NCBI GenBank assembly: GCA_964399195.1
Contig: CAYNPY010000007.1
Coordinates: 1 to 64,000, forward strand
Direction of reading: 5' to 3'
Length of the DNA: 64,000 nucleotides
Origin: CAINDZ01 sp964399195
GTDB taxonomy: Bacteria > Krumholzibacteriota > Krumholzibacteriia > LZORAL124-64-63
Part shown: in pieces, positions 27,721-34,671 of the stretch
How positions within the stretch are numbered: position 1 is the stretch's first letter
Layout: the number at the start of each line of letters is the position of its first letter
Made by a program: the position numbers and the translations under genes
Notes under the pieces: generated by a model
What the model was told of the DNA's origin: nothing
Database searches by the model: none
What the model saw: the letters and a program-made list of their open reading frames with translations, nothing else

Positions 27721-28904
27721 CCGTGACCTCCGGCTCCGCCGTCACCGCCCTCGGCGGCCAGCGGCAGCACGCGGTTGAACAGCCCCATGATGACGAACGG
27801 CGCGAAGAAGATGAGCAGCGCCATCGCCACGCCTTCGCGCGTGCCCAGCTCCGGCACGTAGTTCTCGCGGAAGCCGATGCCGCTCTTGGAGAAGATCTGC
27901 CCGCCGATCACGACGTTCCAGCGCATCGCGAAGACCTGGATCAGCAGGATCAGGGCGGCGACGAACGTGATGACGTTGCGCATGCCCGCCGTCAGGTAGC
28001 GCTTCATGGTGACGACGATGGCCAGCAGGATGAATGGTATCAGCGACCCGAAGACCATCTGGATGCCGATGAAGCTGAACGCGATCTTGTCGCGTATCAG
28101 CGGCTCCACGATCAGCCACTCCTCGTCCTGCGCGTAGGACAAGGTCACGATCTCGAGGATCTCGAGCGTGACCGTCACGGTGGCGAACAGCCAAAGGTAA
28201 CCCGCCAGCGACTGAAGGCAGTCGCCGCTGATCCGCCTGCCGTTCACCGCGCTGACGATCTCGTAGAGGACGATGATCATCGCGATGCCGGAGGTGACCG
28301 CCGAGAACAGGAAGATGATCGGCATCAGCGGCGTCGACCAGAACGCGTTTGCCTTCACGGAGCCGAACATGAAGCCGACGTAGCCGTGGAGGATGCAGGC
28401 GGCAGGGATGCCCAGCGCGGCCAGGACGGTCACGACGCGATGGTCGACGACGCGCGACTCCTCGGACACATCATAGACGCCGAGGGCGGCCACCTTCAGC
28501 GCGGCGCGCTTGAGCCCGCGGCTGCGCATGGCCAGCTGGATGATCTCGCGCCGGAACAGCAGCCAGACCTCGAGAACGACCAGCACCAGGTAGAGCGCGT
28601 AGATCACCCCGAACGCCGACATGGCCGAGGTGAAATGGGGCGTGATCACGATGTTGAGCGCGCGTTCGGGATGCCCCAGGTGCGCCAGAAGCGGCAGCGT
28701 CGCGACCAGCAGGAACGACAGCGAAGCCACCATGGCGAGCCGCGAGACCGGCTTGAGTTCCGTGCGCCCGAAGACGTGGTAGAGCGAGCCGACGATGAAC
28801 GCGCCCGCGACCAGGCCCGTGATGTACGGGTAGAGCACGATCATCAGGCTCCACATCACGTGCACGTCGTTGGGGAACAGGAAGTTGAGGGACTGGCCGT
28901 GCAT
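27717..28904 (-). CDS. NrfD/PsrC-type quinone-interacting membrane subunit
   Basis: A 395-residue integral membrane protein with 9-10 helices. It shows the N-terminal M-W-S-L-M-I-V-L-Y-P-Y-I-T-G-L and H-P-E-R-A-L-N segments typical of NrfD/PsrC, which exchange electrons between membrane quinones and an Fe-S partner. Its ATG shares one base with the stop of the Fe-S gene (TGATG at 28902-28906). It pairs with the Fe-S and cytochrome subunits upstream. No molybdopterin catalytic subunit is encoded nearby. Confidence 0.88.
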   Translation of the reverse strand: MHGQSLNFLFPNDVHVMWSLMIVLYPYITGLVAGAFIVGSLYHVFGRTELKPVSRLAMVASLSFLLVATLPLLAHLGHPERALNIVITPHFTSAMSAFGVIYALYLVLVVLEVWLLFRREIIQLAMRSRGLKRAALKVAALGVYDVSEESRVVDHRVVTVLAALGIPAACILHGYVGFMFGSVKANAFWSTPLMPIIFLFSAVTSGIAMIIVLYEIVSAVNGRRISGDCLQSLAGYLWLFATVTVTLEILEIVTLSYAQDEEWLIVEPLIRDKIAFSFIGIQMVFGSLIPFILLAIVVTMKRYLTAGMRNVITFVAALILLIQVFAMRWNVVIGGQIFSKSGIGFRENYVPELGTREGVAMALLIFFAPFVIMGLFNRVLPLAAEGGDGGAGGHG

Positions 28905-29704
28905 CAGCGCACCTCGTGGCTCAGGTTCGAGTAGTAGCACTGCGGCTCGGTGTGCAGCTCCGGTTTCAGGACGTGCACCTTCGTCGTGGCGACGATCTCG
29001 GTGACGCGGTCGGCGAGCGCCCGCCGGTCGCCCAGCTGGCGCGCGCCGGTCGGGCAGTTCTGGACGCAGGCCGTCGTCTCGCCCCTCACCAGGCGGTGGT
29101 AGCACAGGGTGCACTTGCTGGCGGTGTGCGTCTCGGGGTGGATGAACCGCGAGCCGTAGGGGCAACCCTGGACGCAGTAGCTGCAGCCGATGCAGCGGCT
29201 GTCGTCCACGAGCACGAGTCCGTCGGGACTCACGAACGACGCGCCCACCGGGCACAGCTGCACGCACGGCGTGTTCTCGCAGTGGTTGCAGAGCTTCGGC
29301 ACGAAGAAGGCCTTCGTGATGTCGGCGCCGGTCTCCGCCGGCCGGAAGCCGTCGTGGCCGCCGTCGGGCGAGTCGACGTACACGTCGCCGGTCCGCGAGA
29401 TCTGGTAGCGCTCGATCCAGGTCCGGTAGAAGTGCCGCGGCACCTGGTTCTCGCGCTCGCAGGCGCGCACGCAGGAGCCGCAGCCGATGCATTTGTCGAC
29501 GTCGATGAGGTACAGGTACTTGTGCTTCGTCGGATCGTAGCTGAACGGGCCGAGACGCCCCGACGAACCGCTCGACACCGCGTTGGCCGACACCAGCGAC
29601 ATGCCGCCGCCGAACATCACCAGCGCCATCCCGCCGGCGCCCCGCGCCGCGAGCTGCAGGAACCGCCGCCTGTCCATGCCGTCCCGCCGGTTCTCTCCGC
29701 ACAT
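28904..29704 (-). CDS. four-cluster ferredoxin-type subunit with Tat signal
   Basis: A 266-residue protein. ATG 29704 has AAGGAG 8 nt upstream and is followed by D-R-R-R-F-L-Q-L-A, a twin-arginine signal, so it is exported folded. Four ferredoxin-type cysteine clusters follow (C-I-G-C-G-S-C-V-R-A-C; C-N-H-C then C-V-Q-L-C-P; C-I-G-C-S-Y-C; C-T-L-C then C-V-Q-N-C-P), as in NrfC/PsrB/DmsB. It probably passes electrons between the tetraheme cytochrome and NrfD on the outer face of the membrane. An in-frame ATG at 29773 is less likely because the ribosome site favours 29704. Confidence 0.9.
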   Translation of the reverse strand: MCGENRRDGMDRRRFLQLAARGAGGMALVMFGGGMSLVSANAVSSGSSGRLGPFSYDPTKHKYLYLIDVDKCIGCGSCVRACERENQVPRHFYRTWIERYQISRTGDVYVDSPDGGHDGFRPAETGADITKAFFVPKLCNHCENTPCVQLCPVGASFVSPDGLVLVDDSRCIGCSYCVQGCPYGSRFIHPETHTASKCTLCYHRLVRGETTACVQNCPTGARQLGDRRALADRVTEIVATTKVHVLKPELHTEPQCYYSNLSHEVR

Positions 29705-29753
29705 GACGTCGCTCCTTGTCCGGTCCGCCGGCGATCCGGCCAGCGGCGAACCG

Positions 29754-30230
29754 CTACGGGTGGTGGATGGCATCCGCGTCGTGGCACCCGACGCAGGCCT
29801 CGGCGGGGATGGCGCTCCCCGGCGGCAGGTCCAGGTGTTCGATCAGGTCGACCTGGGCGATGAGCGCGGGCCGGCCCGTCAGCTTCTGGTGGCAGTTGGC
29901 GCACAACTGCCATGAGCGGTCGATGCGCATGTCGGCGATCTTCTCGTCGTCCTTCACGTGGGAGGCGAGCGCGTCGTGGCAGGCCTCGCACTGCACGGAC
30001 GCATGGGCTCCGTCCGCCTTCAGCGAGGCGACGTCCTCGTGGCACGCCCCGCAGGCGTCGGGCGAACCGTGGCGCGGTTCCGTGGCCATGTGCTCGAAGA
30101 GGGCGTCGTACCGGTAGTAGCCCATCTCGCCGAACGAGTCCGGCACCAGGAAGTGGCGCCCGACCACCACCACGACGCCGACCGCGACCAGCAGCAGGGC
30201 GGCGCGCCAGATGTGCTTGGTGTGCTCCAT
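29754..30230 (-). CDS. membrane-anchored tetraheme cytochrome c
   Basis: A 158-residue protein with one N-terminal membrane helix (A-A-L-L-L-V-A-V-G-V-V-V-V-V-G) and four C-x-x-C-H heme motifs (C-G-A-C-H, C-E-A-C-H, C-A-N-C-H, C-V-G-C-H). It likely faces the periplasm and exchanges electrons with the Fe-S subunit. It begins 1 nt after the stop of the small Pro-rich protein (TGAcATG), so the two are coupled. The set cytochrome/Fe-S/NrfD resembles quinol:cytochrome oxidoreductase modules. Confidence 0.9.
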   Translation of the reverse strand: MEHTKHIWRAALLLVAVGVVVVVGRHFLVPDSFGEMGYYRYDALFEHMATEPRHGSPDACGACHEDVASLKADGAHASVQCEACHDALASHVKDDEKIADMRIDRSWQLCANCHQKLTGRPALIAQVDLIEHLDLPPGSAIPAEACVGCHDADAIHHP

Positions 30231-30231
30231 G

Positions 30232-30603
30232 TCAGGACTCCGCTCGTGGGGGTTCGGCGGCGGCCGCCTTCGGCAGCCGCTCGGGCGCCGACAGCCAGCG
30301 CCAGAAAGTCGGCCGCGGCCGCCGGGGGGGGGGCCGCGGCGGGGCGGGGGGGGGGGGGGGGGCCGCCTGCGGCCCCCGCCGGGGCGCCCACCGCCCGCCC
30401 CCTAACGACGGCCGCGCCGCCGTGGACGGGTCCAGCGGCGGCGCGGCGGTCGGGTCGGGGAATTCGTCGGGGCGCAGGAAGAACCGGCGCAGGCCGGACG
30501 GTGGCGGCGGCGCCGCGGCGGGCGGCTCGGGCGGGGACCCGGGAAGCGACTCGCTCGCGGCGAGCCAGCGGATCCAGGCGAGCGGGCGGAAGGCTCGGGA
30601 CAC
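30232..30603 (-). CDS. small Pro-rich protein with three W-L-x-x-x-E-x-L-P repeats
   Basis: A 123-residue frame with a GTG start at 30603 preceded by AAGGGG. Three short motifs recur: R-W-L-A-A-S-E-S-L-P (12-21), F-F-L-R-P-D-E-F-P (41-49) and R-W-L-S-A-P-E-R-L-P (102-111), separated by Pro/Ala linkers. Because the same frame carries motifs on both sides of the long G-tract (30346-30362), the frame appears correctly read. It is the first gene after a clear promoter and lies 1 nt from the cytochrome gene. I do not recognise a named family; it could be a linear adaptor that binds several copies of a partner. Confidence 0.6.
   Translation of the reverse strand: MSRAFRPLAWIRWLAASESLPGSPPEPPAAAPPPPSGLRRFFLRPDEFPDPTAAPPLDPSTAARPSLGGGRWAPRRGPQAAPPPPPAPPRPPPRRPRPTFWRWLSAPERLPKAAAAEPPRAES
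30324..30362. repeat. G10 and G17 homopolymer tracts within the small-protein gene
   Basis: Runs of 10 G (30324-30333) and 17 G (30346-30362) encode poly-Pro on the minus strand. Homopolymers this long can slip in replication or be miscounted in sequencing, so the gene's frame is sensitive here. Confidence 0.9.
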
Positions 30604-30627
30604 CGCATCCCCTTGTCCGGACTACGA

Positions 30628-30684
30628 TTGAGAACGTTTCTCAAACGCGGTGAGATCATATCGGAATGATAGGAATCCGGTCAA
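30628..30684 (-). promoter_or_regulatory. promoter with Fur-like operator for the cytochrome/NrfD operon
   Basis: On the minus strand: -35 TTGACC (30679-30684), 18-bp spacer, -10 TATGAT (30655-30660), then 10 nt later the palindrome TTGAGAA-CGT-TTCTCAA (30628-30644) covering about +4 to +20. TGAGAAC-G-TTTCTCA fits a 7-1-7 Fur-type layout with two deviations, so an iron or metal repressor could block initiation. The factor itself is inferred. Confidence 0.6.
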
Positions 30685-30855
30685 CAGAAAATCGGACATT
30701 GTTGGCCTATTTTAAGAGCAGATCGCTCCGGTATCGAGACGGCTGCGCTCCCGCGCCCCCTCCCGGTCTGGTCCGGAACGTGCATCGCGATGCGGGCTTC
30801 ACCCCATCGACGCGGGCAGCGCCGCCAGTGGCCGCCCGTGAACCAGGGAGCCGAC

Positions 30856-31602
30856 ATGCGCCTGCAGGACAAGGTCGCGGTGATCACCGGAGCCGGCCGC
30901 GGCATCGGCCGCGCCATCGCCGAACGCTTCGCCCGCGAGGGCGCCGACGTGGTGGTCAACTACCGCCAGGACGAAGCTGCGGCCTGGGCCTGCGCCGCCG
31001 CGGTCGAAGCGCTCGGGAGCTGCGCGCTGGTGGTCCGGGCCGACGTCACCCGGCGCTCCGAGGTGCGCGACCTGTTCGCGCAGACCGTCGATCGCTTCGG
31101 ACGCCTGGACGTGCTGGTCAACAACGCCGGCATCAATCGCGTCTGCCTCTTCGAGGAGATCACCGACCGGGACTGGGACGACATCCTGACGACGAACCTC
31201 AAGGGCCCGTTCATCTGCTGCCAGGAGGCGTTCCCGCACCTCAAGCAGCACGGCGGGCGCATCATCAACATCGCCTCGGTGGCCGGCCAGTACCACGGGC
31301 CCAAGACGGTCCACTATGCGGTCAGCAAGGCGGGTCTCATCTCCCTGACCGCGGCCGTGGCGCGCTACGGCGCCGAGCACGGCATCCTGGTCAACGCGGT
31401 GGCGCCCGGCATCATCGAGACCGACCTGACGCGCGACGAGCTGCGCGGCCCCGGCGGCCAGAAGGTGGTCTCGCTGACGCTGCTCAAGCGACCGGGCCAA
31501 CTCGACGACGTGGCCAGCGCCTGCGTCTTCCTGGCCGCGGACGAACAGAACTACATGACCGGCCAGGTGCTGAGCGTGGCCGGCGGCGCGGTGCTGCCGT
31601 GA
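30856..31602 (+). CDS. short-chain dehydrogenase/reductase, FabG-like
   Basis: A 248-residue classical SDR: T-G-A-G-R-G-I-G (residues 12-19) for NAD(P), N-N-A-G, and Y-A-V-S-K as the catalytic Tyr/Lys. It ends in a normal family C-terminus (Y-M-T-G-Q-V-L-S-V-A-G-G). The start ATG 30856 has GGGAG upstream. Its stop overlaps the GTG of the ATP-grasp gene (GTGA), so the two work together, possibly making a modified sugar or amide. The exact keto substrate is unknown. Confidence 0.85.
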   Translation: MRLQDKVAVITGAGRGIGRAIAERFAREGADVVVNYRQDEAAAWACAAAVEALGSCALVVRADVTRRSEVRDLFAQTVDRFGRLDVLVNNAGINRVCLFEEITDRDWDDILTTNLKGPFICCQEAFPHLKQHGGRIINIASVAGQYHGPKTVHYAVSKAGLISLTAAVARYGAEHGILVNAVAPGIIETDLTRDELRGPGGQKVVSLTLLKRPGQLDDVASACVFLAADEQNYMTGQVLSVAGGAVLP

Positions 31603-32891
31603 GCGCGCCGTGCCTGCTGGTGCTGGGCGGCAGCGCCGACCAGCTCTTCATGCTGCAGACCGCCCGCGGGATGGGACTGCGCACGGCCTGTCTGGACGGC
31701 AACGCGCGCGCGCCGGGGCTGGGCGCGGCGCACCTGGCCGCCGCGATCGACTTCTCCGACCTGCCCGCCGTCTTCGCCTGGCTGGACGCGCAGCGCGCCG
31801 CCGGGGAGGATCTGCGCGGCGTGGCCACCATGGGCAGCGACGTGCCGCACCTGGTGGCGGCGATCGCCGCGCGCTACGACTGGTGCGGGCCGTCGGCGGA
31901 GACCGGTCGCCTGGCCACCGACAAGCTGGCGATGAAGGAGCGCTTCGCCGAGCGCGGCGTGGGCGTGCCGCGCTTCGCCGCGGTGCGCGACGCGAACGAC
32001 GTCCGCCGCCTGTGGCGGCACTGGGACTGCCGCCAGGTCGTGATCAAGCCCACCGACCGCGCCGGCTCGCGCGGCGTGCGCGTGCTGGCCCATGACGACC
32101 AGGTGGACGAGGCCGTGCGGCACGCCCGCGAGCAGGGCCGCAGCGGCGCCCTGCTCCTGGAGGAGTTCGTGCCCGGCCCGCAGATCTCCACCGAGACCGT
32201 CGTCTGGCGCGGCCGCGCGGTGACGCCGGGCTTCGCCGACCGCCTCTACGAGGGCATGGAATCGTTCCACCCGCAGATCCTGGAGAACGGCGGCTGGCTG
32301 CCGTCGCGCTTCGCGGGGACTTCGCTGCAGGCCGAGGTCGAGCGCCTGGTCGAGGACGCCGCCCGCGCCCTTGGCATCGACAGCGGCGTCGGCAAGGGCG
32401 ACGTCGTGGTCTGCCCACGTCGCGGACCGCTGATGATCGAGATGGCCGCCCGCCTGTCCGGCGGCGACTTCAGCGCCGGCCTGGTCCCCCTGGGCACCGG
32501 CGTCAACTACGTGCGCGCGGTGATCGACATCGCCCTGGGCCGCGAGCCCGACTGGGCGGCGTTGCGCGCAACCCGCGAGCTGACCGTGGCCAACCGCTAC
32601 TTCTTCCCGCCGGCGGGCCGCCTCGAGGCCGTCGACGTGCCGCCCGACTTCCGCGCCAGACCCGGCGTGGTGAAGCTGGAGCTCTCCTACCAGCCGGGCG
32701 ATGAGATCCCCGTCATCCGCAGCCACGGCGAGCGCGCCGGGGTCATGGTGCTGACGGGGCCCGACCGCGCGGCGGTGCAGGCGCTCATCGACGAGGGGTA
32801 CGCGCGGGTGCGATTCCGGATCGACGGGGAGTGGCGGACGGGGCAGCCCGAAGCGCGGCGCCCTGAGGCCGCCCGTCCTGCCGCCCGTTGA
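31599..32891 (+). CDS. ATP-grasp ligase
   Basis: A 430-residue ATP-grasp enzyme starting at GTG 31599 inside the SDR stop codon. It has a pre-ATP-grasp Rossmann-like region (L-L-V-L-G-G-S-A-D-Q), an ATP-grasp core (V-V-I-K-P-T-D-R-A-G-S-R-G-V, L-L-L-E-E-F-V-P-G-P-Q-I-S) and metal ligands (M-I-E-M-A-A-R-L-S-G-G-D). It should couple a carboxylate with an amine, or carboxylate a substrate, using ATP. The acceptor is not apparent. Confidence 0.85.
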   Translation: MSAPCLLVLGGSADQLFMLQTARGMGLRTACLDGNARAPGLGAAHLAAAIDFSDLPAVFAWLDAQRAAGEDLRGVATMGSDVPHLVAAIAARYDWCGPSAETGRLATDKLAMKERFAERGVGVPRFAAVRDANDVRRLWRHWDCRQVVIKPTDRAGSRGVRVLAHDDQVDEAVRHAREQGRSGALLLEEFVPGPQISTETVVWRGRAVTPGFADRLYEGMESFHPQILENGGWLPSRFAGTSLQAEVERLVEDAARALGIDSGVGKGDVVVCPRRGPLMIEMAARLSGGDFSAGLVPLGTGVNYVRAVIDIALGREPDWAALRATRELTVANRYFFPPAGRLEAVDVPPDFRARPGVVKLELSYQPGDEIPVIRSHGERAGVMVLTGPDRAAVQALIDEGYARVRFRIDGEWRTGQPEARRPEAARPAAR

Positions 32892-32944
32892 CGAGCACCC
32901 TCTGTTGCCCGATGCTCCTCTCCGGTCCCAACCGGAGGTGCCCG

Positions 32945-34657
32945 ATGACTCGCCCGAACACCCGCTCCTCGGCGGCCGCCGCGGCAGCCGCGCTGCTGCT
33001 GTCCCTGGCCCCCGCGTCCTCATCCGCGCAGGAAGCCGCGCCCGAGACGCCGCCGCCGTTCACCGACGCCCAGCTGCAGGGCGCCGCCGCGGTGCTCGGC
33101 CTGGAGCTGACCGAGGCCGAGCGCACGCTCATGCTGCCGGACCTGGTCGAGCATCTGGAGGCCTACGGTTCGCTGCGCGCGCGCCAGCCGGCCAACGACG
33201 TGGCGCCGGCGCTGCGCCTGGATCCCTGGCAGGCGCGGCCACACCAGGCAATCGCGGACGCGCCCGCGCGCTTCGCCGACCCGGGGCCGCAGCAGCGCCC
33301 GGCCGATCTCGCCGATCTGGCCTTCGCCGACATCCCCACGCTGGCGCGGCTGGTGCGCGACCGGCAGGTCTCGTGCGTCGAGCTGGCCGAGTGGTCGCTC
33401 GATCGGCTGCGCCGCCACGACGCGAAGCTGCGCTGCGTGGTGACGCTGCTGCCGGAACGCGCCCTGGCCCGCGCCCGCGAGCTGGACGCGCTGCTGGACA
33501 AGGGCGTGTACCTGGGTCCGCTGCACGGCATCCCCTACGGCGCGAAGGACCTGCTGGCGGTGGCCGGCGCGCCCACGACCTGGGGCGCCGCGCCGTACCG
33601 CGACCAGGTCATCGACGACACCGCGACCGTGGTGCGCAAGCTGGACGAGGCCGGCGCCGTGCTGGTGGCCAAGCTGACCCTCGGCGCGCTGGCCTGGGGC
33701 GACGTCTGGTTCGGCGGCACCACGCTCAACCCGTGGAACCTGGAACAGGGCTCGAGCGGCTCGTCGGCGGGCTCGGCGTCGGCCGTCTCGGCCGGGCTGG
33801 TGCCGTTCGCGATCGGCACCGAGACGTGGGGCTCTATCGTGTCGCCCAGCTCGCGCTGCGGCGTCACGGGGCTGCGGCCCACCTACGGCCGCGTCAGCCG
33901 CGCCGGCGCCATGGCGCTCAGCTGGAGCATGGACAAGATCGGGCCCATCGCGCGCACGGTGGAGGACTGCGCGCTGGTCTTCGACGCGATCCGCGGCCCG
34001 GACGGCCGCGAACCGGGCCTCTCGGGAGCGCCGTTCCCCTACGACAGCGCCCGCACGCTGAAGGGCCTGCGCCTCGGCTGGGTGCAGGACGCCTTCGCCG
34101 AGTCGCGCCCCGACAGCCTGGTCGACGCCCAGGCACTGGACGTGGTGCGCCGCCTCTGCGCCGAGCAGGGCGCCACGCTGGTGCCGGTCACGCTGCCGGT
34201 GGCCGAGCTGGGCGTCGATCCCTACGCGCTGTCGATCATCCTGTCGGCCGAGGCGGCCGCCGCCTTCCAGGAGCTGACGCTCAGCGGCCGCGACGACCTC
34301 CTGGTCCGCCAGGTCCGCGACGCCTGGCCGAACGTCTTCCGCGCGGCCAACCTGATCCCGGCCGTGGAGTACGTGCAGGCCAACCGTCACCGCACGCTGC
34401 TGATGGCCGGCATGGCGCGGCTGTTCGAAGAAGTCGACGCCTACGTGACGCCGTCCTTCGCCGGCCCCGGCCTGCTGGTGACCAACCTGACCGGCCACCC
34501 GCAGGTGGTGGTGCCCAGCGGCCTGGGCCAGGACAACCCGCTGGCCTCGCTCAGCTTCGTCGGCCGGCTGGAAGACGAGGCGACGCTGCTGGCCGTCGCG
34601 CGCGCCTACGAGCAGGCGACCGGCTGGCACCGGCGGCACCCGGAGGGTTGGGACTAG
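32945..34657 (+). CDS. secreted amidase-signature enzyme
   Basis: A 570-residue exported protein. The signal peptide (1-~28, ending S-S-A-Q-E) is followed by the amidase-signature core with Lys200 (Y-G-A-K-D-L), cis-Ser273 (G-S-S-G-S-S-A-G-S) and nucleophile Ser296 (T-E-T-W-G-S-I). GatA-like cytosolic enzymes lack such a signal, so it is more likely an extracytoplasmic amide or peptide-amide hydrolase. The start ATG 32945 has GGAGG 7 nt upstream. The last 14 bp before the convergent kinase contain no terminator. Confidence 0.88.
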   Translation: MTRPNTRSSAAAAAAALLLSLAPASSSAQEAAPETPPPFTDAQLQGAAAVLGLELTEAERTLMLPDLVEHLEAYGSLRARQPANDVAPALRLDPWQARPHQAIADAPARFADPGPQQRPADLADLAFADIPTLARLVRDRQVSCVELAEWSLDRLRRHDAKLRCVVTLLPERALARARELDALLDKGVYLGPLHGIPYGAKDLLAVAGAPTTWGAAPYRDQVIDDTATVVRKLDEAGAVLVAKLTLGALAWGDVWFGGTTLNPWNLEQGSSGSSAGSASAVSAGLVPFAIGTETWGSIVSPSSRCGVTGLRPTYGRVSRAGAMALSWSMDKIGPIARTVEDCALVFDAIRGPDGREPGLSGAPFPYDSARTLKGLRLGWVQDAFAESRPDSLVDAQALDVVRRLCAEQGATLVPVTLPVAELGVDPYALSIILSAEAAAAFQELTLSGRDDLLVRQVRDAWPNVFRAANLIPAVEYVQANRHRTLLMAGMARLFEEVDAYVTPSFAGPGLLVTNLTGHPQVVVPSGLGQDNPLASLSFVGRLEDEATLLAVARAYEQATGWHRRHPEGWD

Positions 34658-34671
34658 CAGGGAAGTGCAGT

